From: Oculatellaceae cyanobacterium Prado106 | GTDB taxonomy: Bacteria > Cyanobacteriota > Cyanobacteriia > Elainellales > Elainellaceae | Assembly: GCA_025454315.1 (NCBI GenBank) | Contig: JALOOP010000006.1 | Span: 1-38,790 of the forward strand | DNA length: 38,790 nt | Reading direction: 5' to 3' | Shown here: positions 33,367 through 38,790 of the stretch, piece after piece | How positions within the stretch are numbered: the stretch's first letter is position 1 | How the letters are laid out: each line of letters begins with the position of its first letter | The notes under the pieces: generated by a model | The model's input: only the letters and a program-made list of their open reading frames with translations | The model's database searches: none | Told to the model about the DNA's origin: nothing | Program-made: the position numbers and the translations under genes

Positions 33367-34278
33367 TCATCGTTGCCAAACTCTGGGAAGGCACAGCGAT
33401 CGCTCCCCATAAACTTGCCGCACCCTTTGCCACACCTGTATCATTTTTTGCCGACATTCGGACGTAGAATGCCCCCGATAACGACAGAGGAACCCGGACA
33501 TCAAACGGCTCACGGCAATTTGCGCGGGGCTGGAAACCGAGACGGAATCGATGTCCAAAAGGTTGCGAATTGAGACGATGAATTCTTCAGAAACTTCCTC
33601 ACCGACAAACGCCAAGCTGCCAATCACCGGGCAACCCGCTAAACCATGCCCACTCTCCAGCATGTCGTCCCCACCCTGGAGCCACTGAGGATCGACCCAG
33701 ATGAGCCGACCCTGCTGCCAGATTTCGGTGTGCGATCGCCATTCTCCCTTAGAAAACCGCTCTCCCCTGGCACTGCGCCCCAGACGGAGGATGTCCCAGC
33801 CCAGCCATCGAGCGCCCTCGGCCAGTTCGACCTTGAGGGATTGGTGGTAGAGTGCGCCGTCAAAGACGATCGTTTCCTGGGGCAACCATTCGATGCTTGC
33901 GCCTGCTCCGACTTGGATGTGAATGGTTTGGCTGGCGGGAATGCCTTTGTCGCCGTAGATTTTGGTAGCGGCGGCGGTGGTGAGGAGTGCCTGGGCTTGG
34001 GGCTGGAGTTGGATGTGGCTGGAGAGGCGATCGCCCCCCACTACGCCCCCTGCCGTATGCAGCATAATGCTATGACACACCACTTTGCCTTCAGGATAAA
34101 ACGGTCGCTGTACCTTTAGGGGCGCTTTCACTAGACTGCGGCTGAGAATCGTTTCGCCCGGTCGATGGGAGAATTCAAGGTCGAGATGGCCGTGCCAGGT
34201 GCGATCGGTGGGTGCAGCGTTTTCAGGAAAGGTTTCGAGGGGTGGCTGAAGGGAAGGCTGAGGGCTAGCATCGAGCAT
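33367..34278 (-). CDS. ureD: Urease accessory protein UreD
   Basis: UreD (UreH) binds apo-urease and, with UreF and UreG, delivers nickel to the active site. The protein, about 303 residues from ATG 34278, has the family blocks VVCHSIMLHTAGGVVGGDRL, LTTAAATKIYGDKG, EWLPQETIVFDGA, WDILRLGRSARGERF and CRYRGHSTSECRQ near the C-terminus. A TTG at 34287 is the longer alternative. No ureABC, ureE, ureF or ureG is in the window, and the next gene downstream is the VanW fusion, so this copy is separated from urease structural genes. Confidence 0.95.
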   Translation of the reverse strand: MLDASPQPSLQPPLETFPENAAPTDRTWHGHLDLEFSHRPGETILSRSLVKAPLKVQRPFYPEGKVVCHSIMLHTAGGVVGGDRLSSHIQLQPQAQALLTTAAATKIYGDKGIPASQTIHIQVGAGASIEWLPQETIVFDGALYHQSLKVELAEGARWLGWDILRLGRSARGERFSKGEWRSHTEIWQQGRLIWVDPQWLQGGDDMLESGHGLAGCPVIGSLAFVGEEVSEEFIVSIRNLLDIDSVSVSSPAQIAVSRLMSGFLCRYRGHSTSECRQKMIQVWQRVRQVYGERSLCLPRVWQR

Positions 34279-34322
34279 GGTTGACAATCAGTGACAATGA
34301 TAAGAGGGGGTACTCTATTCTG

Positions 34323-34682
34323 TCAGTATAGAGGTGCGATCGCCATCAACTCCATCATCAATCTCGTTCCAATTCCTTGTCCTCTAACCTGTTCATTCAG
34401 GTATAAATCATCAAGCCAGAGACTGGGTTGAGCCGCAAAAGAAGAATAGCGAAAATAATAAAGCGCAAAGCCAACGAGGGTTCGATCGCACTCTACCAGC
34501 AACGTTTGGGCAAAGGGGCGATCGCCAAACAAAGTCTGCTCCAGCTTCTCCACCGTTGCACTCAACGGCGTACAGCCCGAATCCATTTGCTGATCAAAAG
34601 CCGCTTTTTGGTGAATAAGATCTAATAAAATTGAAACCTCGTCCTTTTCTACCGGACGAATCAGAATCGTTGAACTTAACAT
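34323..34682 (-). CDS. Short GNAT-family acetyltransferase, possibly C-terminally truncated
   Basis: The 119-residue product has the N-terminal GNAT half and motif A for acetyl-CoA binding (LWLDDLYLNEQVRGQGIGTRL, with R/Q-x-x-G-x-G/A as RGQGIG). It ends abruptly at MELMAIAPLY, soon after motif A, where typical members (about 150-165 residues) continue with motif B and a final FYxKLGF-type segment. The stop follows a GCGATCGC octamer. No continuation in another frame was found before the ureD start 44 nt away, so I read it as shortened, perhaps inactive. It starts 12 nt after the EamA stop with AGGG as ribosome binding site and belongs to that operon. Confidence 0.7.
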   Translation of the reverse strand: MLSSTILIRPVEKDEVSILLDLIHQKAAFDQQMDSGCTPLSATVEKLEQTLFGDRPFAQTLLVECDRTLVGFALYYFRYSSFAAQPSLWLDDLYLNEQVRGQGIGTRLMMELMAIAPLY

Positions 34683-34694
34683 GATCAAATTACC

Positions 34695-35564
34695 CTATCG
34701 AATTACCTTTGCTTTTCGACCAAAATGCACAGACGCTAACACGATCGCCAACACTAAAAACATCAGCGGCGAAATCTGCTCTGAGAACAGTAGCGAGGAC
34801 GCAAAGAAAGTCACAAAAGGCTGCAACAATTGCAATTGTCCAATTTTGGCAATGCCGCCCATTTCCAGGCCGCGATACCAGGCAAAGAACCCCAGAAACA
34901 TACTCACGAGACTGACATAGAGAAACCCGATCCAGGCAGGCAGCGTATTGTACGCCGGATTCATTTCTGCCATCCCGATAGAGATCGGCAGCGTGATAGG
35001 GAGTGCGATCGCCAGCGCATAGCAAATCACCCGCCAGCTCCCCAGTTCCCTGGCCAGTCTCGTCCCTTCCGCATAGCCAAAGCCTGCACTCACCACCGCC
35101 AGCAGCAAAGCCACATCGGCAATATGCAAATGTCCGCCGCCGATATAAACCGAATAAAGAACGATCGTCGTGCTGCCCACCAAACCTGCTACCCAGAAGC
35201 CAATCGAGGGCTTCTCCTTGGCCAACAACACGCCAAACCAAGCTGTGAATAGGGGAATCAATCCCGTAATAATGGCTCCATGGGAAGCAGGCACCGATTT
35301 CATCGCATAGGCACTGAAAAACGGAAAGCCAAACACAACCCCCGCCGCCACCAGGATTAACCGCGTCCACTGTTTTGCCGTAGGCATGGGACTTTTGGTG
35401 ATGATGAGCAACGCCAATCCCAGCAATGCCGAAATCACCGCACGTCCCAAACCCACCGTTGTAAAGCCAAATAGGGGCACAGCCGCTTTGGTGGCAGGCA
35501 ATGTTAACCCAAAGGCCATCACGCCTAATAAACCCCAGAGATAGGCTTCGGTTTCTTTTTTCAT
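34695..35564 (-). CDS. DMT-superfamily (EamA) transporter
   Basis: The 289-residue protein has about ten membrane helices in two EamA repeats (first GLLGVMAFGLTLPATKAAVP, second ADVALLLAVVSAGFGYAEG). Members export amino acids, metabolites or nucleotide sugars across the inner membrane. It ends in basic GRKAKVIR. Located divergently from a MocR regulator, as many EamA genes are, which suggests that its substrate is related to amino acid or vitamin B6-linked metabolism (inference). The small protein gene lies 16 nt upstream on the same strand, so the three genes on the minus strand look like one operon. Confidence 0.9.
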   Translation of the reverse strand: MKKETEAYLWGLLGVMAFGLTLPATKAAVPLFGFTTVGLGRAVISALLGLALLIITKSPMPTAKQWTRLILVAAGVVFGFPFFSAYAMKSVPASHGAIITGLIPLFTAWFGVLLAKEKPSIGFWVAGLVGSTTIVLYSVYIGGGHLHIADVALLLAVVSAGFGYAEGTRLARELGSWRVICYALAIALPITLPISIGMAEMNPAYNTLPAWIGFLYVSLVSMFLGFFAWYRGLEMGGIAKIGQLQLLQPFVTFFASSLLFSEQISPLMFLVLAIVLASVHFGRKAKVIR

Positions 35565-35580
35565 GGTGTTAGGGTTGTTT

Positions 35581-35904
35581 TTATTGGTAATAGCGCTGTT
35601 CTAACCAGATGCGAACTTCCTGGGAGGACTGAAAATAGGCGGTTTTTCCCGTCAGCGGATCGTAGACTTTCAAATAGGAATGACCTTGACGATCGCGCCC
35701 ATGTTCAATTCTCGGTTCTGAGCCGCGAGACAGTTTTTCTACCCAGGCTTGGATCTGTTGGGTTAAACGGACGCGCCAATTGGGTTGAGGTTTAGAGAGA
35801 GATAGGGAGGAGGGGCGATCGCTCTGCTGAAGTTGTTCCTGATGGAGTTTATGCATCGCGTTGAGTTCTGCAATCCGTTGAGTAAATTCTTGTTCAAGTT
35901 CCAT
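35581..35904 (-). CDS. Small conserved hypothetical protein
   Basis: A 107-residue protein with a Gln/Glu-rich helical N-terminus (about 1-30), a linker rich in Ser/Pro and a C-terminal part GHSYLKVYDPLTGKTAYFQS followed by QEVRIWLEQRYYQ. The last part looks like a compact conserved domain. I do not recognise a named family. It is the first gene of the minus-strand operon with the EamA transporter and the short GNAT, 16 nt ahead of EamA, and its start faces the MocR gene. Confidence 0.7.
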   Translation of the reverse strand: MELEQEFTQRIAELNAMHKLHQEQLQQSDRPSSLSLSKPQPNWRVRLTQQIQAWVEKLSRGSEPRIEHGRDRQGHSYLKVYDPLTGKTAYFQSSQEVRIWLEQRYYQ

Positions 35905-35965
35905 GATGGGGAATCAGTTTTGTAGCTGAAGTAACTAATTGCCCTTCATCTTGTCAGAAAAATTA

Positions 35966-36054
35966 TGACCATAACAGATGCAGTTCGACTAAATTGTAAT
36001 GAGTACAGTTTTAGGAAATGAAACTGTTATGGTCAACAATTCCATGAACTGTAC
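35966..36054. promoter_or_regulatory. Interleaved inverted repeats, putative MocR operator
   Basis: A perfect 12-bp inverted repeat TGACCATAACAG (35966-35977) / CTGTTATGGTCA (36024-36035) with 46 nt between arms, and an 8-bp one GTACAGTT (36003-36010) / AACTGTAC (36047-36054), interleave in the 200-nt divergent spacer. MocR/GabR regulators bind such divergent promoter regions; the assignment is inference. Confidence 0.65.
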
Positions 36055-36104
36055 CCCCAAGCGATCGCAGCATATCCCTCCAAATCCAGTTCAGGCAACC
36101 AATC

Positions 36105-37556
36105 ATGGCTAAGGTCAAACTCATTGAAACCACCGACGATCAAAACCTCTACGAACAGGTCGCCGATCGCATTCGCAGTCTAATCGCAGAAGGCACCCTG
36201 CAACCGGGCGATCGCCTCCCCTCCGTCCGCAAACTGCGAGAACAATGGTCAGTCAGCATCTCCACCGTGCTAGAAGCCTATCGCCTGCTGGAAGATCGGG
36301 GATTCATCCAGGCGCGCCCCCAGTCCGGCTACTATGTCCGCCCGTTTCCGCTCACCGTTCCTGCCGAACCCACCCCCTCAACGCCGCCCCGCCAACCCCA
36401 TAGCGTTGATACCTCCCTCGCCTTCCGAGTCAGCACCACCTGCCATGATCCCAAAGTCATCAAACTAGGAAGCGCCATCCCGTCCGGCAAAATTCTCCCC
36501 CTCGCCGCCCTCAATCGCCTCATGGGGCAAGTTCTCCGCAGCCAGCCCATGCTGGCCCATGCCTACGATGTGCCTCCGGGCTGCGAACCTCTGCGCCACG
36601 AGGTCGCCCGTCGATTGCTCAGCGCTGGCTGTTCGGTTACCCCAGACCAAATCGTTACCACCAACGGCACCTTTGAAGCGGTCTACCTCTCTCTCAAGGC
36701 CGTCACCCAACCCGGAGACACCGTGGCCGTGGAATCCCCCACCTACTACGGCCTCCTGGAAGCCCTGGAAATCCTCCACCTGAAAGCCCTAGAACTGCCC
36801 ACCCATCCCCGCGATGGCATTTCTCTAGAACATCTGGAAGCAGCGCTGTCCCACCGTCAAATCGCCGCCTGTGTCCTGGTGTCCAACTTCAGCAATCCCC
36901 TCGGAAGCTGCATGGATGACCTGAAGAAAAAACATCTGGTAGACCTAATAACCCGCTACCAGATCCCGCTGATTGAAGATGATGTCTACGGCGAACTGCA
37001 CTTTGAAGGCACCCGTCCTAAAGCCCTCAAGGCCTTCGATCGGGAAGGCATGGTGTTGTACTGCGCCTCCTACAGCAAAGTACTTTCTCCCGGAATGCGC
37101 GTGGGCTGGGCGTTGCCGGGACGCTATCAGGCCAAAGTAGAGCAACTAAAGTGGGTGATCAACCAAACAACGGCGATCGCCCCCCAACTCACCGTCGCCG
37201 CCTTTCTCGCCAGCGGTGGCTACGATCGCCATCTCCGCCAACTCCGCCAAGCCTACCAAACCCAAACCGCCCGCATCACCCAAGCCATCTGCGAATATTT
37301 CCCGCCCGATACCAAAGTCACGCGCCCAAATGGGGGACAAGTCCTGTGGGTAGAACTCACCGCAGGTTTCGACTCCGTCGCTTTGTTTGAAGAAGCCCTA
37401 ACCCAGCATCACATCAGCATTGCCCCCGGAACCATCTTCTCGGCCTCGGGCAGCTACCGCAACTGCATGCGCCTCAACTGCGGCTATCCCTGGACTGCCG
37501 AAATCGATCGCGCTATGCAAACCCTCGGCTATCTGATCAAGCGCCAAATCAACTAA
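36105..37556 (+). CDS. MocR/GabR-type transcription regulator with aminotransferase domain
   Basis: The 483-residue protein has a GntR-type winged helix-turn-helix at about 10-78 (LYEQVADRIRSLIAEGTLQP, LPSVRKLREQWSVSISTVLE), a Pro-rich linker (about 82-100) and a fold-type I aminotransferase domain. The PLP Lys is Lys325 in ASYSKVLSPG, with the Asp/Tyr pair at 293/295 (DDVYGELHF) and NFSNPLGSCM and Arg-binding RLNCGYPW near the C-terminus. MocR proteins sense amino-compounds via PLP and control divergent genes; here the likely target is the EamA operon. The ATG is followed by AKVKLIETTDDQNLYEQ. Confidence 0.95.
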   Translation: MAKVKLIETTDDQNLYEQVADRIRSLIAEGTLQPGDRLPSVRKLREQWSVSISTVLEAYRLLEDRGFIQARPQSGYYVRPFPLTVPAEPTPSTPPRQPHSVDTSLAFRVSTTCHDPKVIKLGSAIPSGKILPLAALNRLMGQVLRSQPMLAHAYDVPPGCEPLRHEVARRLLSAGCSVTPDQIVTTNGTFEAVYLSLKAVTQPGDTVAVESPTYYGLLEALEILHLKALELPTHPRDGISLEHLEAALSHRQIAACVLVSNFSNPLGSCMDDLKKKHLVDLITRYQIPLIEDDVYGELHFEGTRPKALKAFDREGMVLYCASYSKVLSPGMRVGWALPGRYQAKVEQLKWVINQTTAIAPQLTVAAFLASGGYDRHLRQLRQAYQTQTARITQAICEYFPPDTKVTRPNGGQVLWVELTAGFDSVALFEEALTQHHISIAPGTIFSASGSYRNCMRLNCGYPWTAEIDRAMQTLGYLIKRQIN

Positions 37557-37583
37557 GCAAGAATTCACTAAGGACTGAGCTAA

Positions 37584-37655
37584 AAACTGAAATTCTCATC
37601 CAAATATAAAAGACATCCTCCGCGTCTCTGCGTCTCTGCGGTTAAATTTCAGTTT
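37584..37655. repeat. 11-bp inverted repeat abutting the IS left end
   Basis: AAACTGAAATT (37584-37594) and AATTTCAGTTT (37645-37655) are perfect inverted copies. They enclose a copy of the dispersed repeat at 37616-37649, CCGCGTCTCTGCG then TCTCTGCGGTTAAATTT, the inverse of the 16124-16159 repeat. Confidence 0.8.
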
Positions 37656-37656
37656 A

Positions 37657-38790
37657 TAGGACTTACGCATTGACAGAACTGAGAGACTATGAGCGCTCAT
37701 ATAGAGGCGAGTTCTGAGCGATTCTTCAAGATGAACTGGCGAATCACCGGGATAAAGAGCTGCCTCGATACCTGGTACAAGTTGTTGATGAGTCCTTCCA
37801 CTCGCATCGTTTGAAGCTTGCCGAAAGCACTCAGGGCGCAAAAGAAATGATTGCGAATCGCTTGTTCATCTCGCACTTGGAAGCGCTCAATATTGCACAC
37901 CTGTTTGATGACTCGGTGAAAACTCTCAATTTGCCAATGCTGGTCATGAACCTGCTTAAACCGTTCACGACCCAGCGACTTTAATAAGTCGATGTCTTTG
38001 ACGAACAGGATGTAGTATCGGGCTTCGTTTTTGAAGTCCTGACAAAACACCTTTACCCAACCAAACTCTTTGAGATACACCAACAATCCCGATTCGGGAA
38101 TGGCTAAAGTCTGCACTTGCACTTCTTGCCCCTGGATGAGAGATACTTTGCGATTGTCAGCGATGCCAAATAGAAAACCCACTTCCTCGTTTCTGAGAAA
38201 CTTCAGGTTAGCTTGACTCGAATACCAACAATCGCCTGTCACCCAATCAGGCTGGACTCCCCAGGTTTTGATTTCAAGGATCATCTCAATGAAATAATCG
38301 TTCTTTGTTTTGTTGTCCCGTTTGTCATACAGTCGAAAGTTAATCGGATAAGAGTGACCTGCGCTATCGGTGTAATACAGAGTAATAAGATTAATCCCTT
38401 TGACCGTTCGCTTATGCTTAAGCGACCAGAAATATCCGACTAATTCAGTCTTACTCGGATCACGGTAAGGCTTATCGATTACACTGTCATCGACACTCGT
38501 TGTGCCACCCTTTAAGTTGAGTTCTCCTTTCACCTCATCAAAGAGGTCTTGAGGCGTGTATCGCTCCCTTAATAGAAAACGGTTAACACTGTCGTGACTG
38601 AGTTCTTCGAGAACCTCAGACAAGCGCACACAACTGACATATTGGGGTTCTGCCAGGAGAAATAAGGTGTAGAGATTGGCGTTACACTGAGCCGTTGAGG
38701 GCTTTGAGCGTTCTCTCACAACTAGATACCAACGAGGGGACTCCTCTCAACTGACCACACTTCTGGACTTCTGTCAATGCGTAAGTCCTA
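37657..38790 (-). mobile_element. Complete DDE insertion sequence with 22-bp terminal inverted repeats
   Basis: The left end begins TAGGACTTACGCATTGACAG at 37657 and the right end is its inverse, finishing at 38790. Twenty-two terminal bases (37657-37678 and 38769-38790) match perfectly. The 1134-bp element carries one intact transposase. Because the right end is the last base in the window, the target-site duplication cannot be checked. Confidence 0.93.
37697..38719 (-). CDS. DDE transposase, IS4/IS701-like
   Basis: The 340-residue product has plausible DDE residues: Asp77/78 in SVDDSVIDKP, Asp163 in VTGDCWYSS and Glu265 in HWQIESFHRVIKQ, with Lys272 seven residues after the Glu. It uses a GTG start at 38719; an in-frame TGA lies 27 nt upstream with no better start between. 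The frame is intact, so the transposase may be active. Family placement (IS4 or IS701) is uncertain without a database comparison. Confidence 0.88.
   Translation of the reverse strand: MRERSKPSTAQCNANLYTLFLLAEPQYVSCVRLSEVLEELSHDSVNRFLLRERYTPQDLFDEVKGELNLKGGTTSVDDSVIDKPYRDPSKTELVGYFWSLKHKRTVKGINLITLYYTDSAGHSYPINFRLYDKRDNKTKNDYFIEMILEIKTWGVQPDWVTGDCWYSSQANLKFLRNEEVGFLFGIADNRKVSLIQGQEVQVQTLAIPESGLLVYLKEFGWVKVFCQDFKNEARYYILFVKDIDLLKSLGRERFKQVHDQHWQIESFHRVIKQVCNIERFQVRDEQAIRNHFFCALSAFGKLQTMRVEGLINNLYQVSRQLFIPVIRQFILKNRSELASI

Overview
The window is chromosomal DNA from a cyanobacterium, probably a filamentous Leptolyngbya/Oscillatoria-like lineage; the genus cannot be fixed from sequence alone. 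Supporting evidence: the HIP1 octamer GCGATCGC recurs throughout; psbI (photosystem II) is present; glgC, infC, the DUF3769-type LptD, tig-clpP-clpX and asd-dapA-rnj all read as cyanobacterial versions; and the CGCAGAGACG and TAGGACTTACGCA repeats are of kinds common in cyanobacterial genomes.

Layout. 0.3-3.2 kb (+): glgC, a P-loop kinase and a zinc-finger-less DnaJ, ended by a long hairpin facing the infC terminator. 3.4-9.7 kb: infC (-), a ComF-type phosphoribosyltransferase (+), a small Cys-containing protein (-), a 2OG-Fe(II) oxygenase (-) and the large outer-membrane LptD-like protein (-). 10.1-11.0 kb (-): the 38-residue psbI and a DCC-family protein. 11.3-16.2 kb (+): a Pho box, then pstS, pstC, pstA and pstB for high-affinity phosphate uptake, with a terminator after pstS and another after pstB. 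16.4-20.4 kb: two alpha/beta hydrolases, an AAA nucleotide kinase, a small antitoxin-like ORF and an SDR oxidoreductase. 20.6-24.6 kb (-): tig, clpP, clpX (chaperone plus protease), divergent from asd, dapA, rnj (25.6-29.9 kb, +; lysine/diaminopimelate synthesis and RNase J). 30.3-34.7 kb (-): an HPF/cold-shock fusion, a VanW-glycosyltransferase-like fusion, a solitary ureD and a shortened GNAT. 34.7-37.6 kb: a DMT/EamA transporter and a small protein divergent from a MocR regulator, with paired inverted repeats between them. 37.66-38.79 kb: a complete IS whose right end is the last base of the window.

Most genes are conserved housekeeping genes. The unusual part is the intergenic DNA. Many spacers carry short degenerate tandem arrays (unit 12-16 bp) whose sequence is private to each locus, plus purine/pyrimidine inverted-repeat elements and a dispersed CGCAGAGACG family, one copy of which has expanded to 13 x 13 bp. 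I see no CRISPR array, tRNA, rRNA, prophage or recognisable defence island. I found no convincing new multi-gene system; the best leads are the VanW fusion, the MocR operator arrangement and the repeat landscape.
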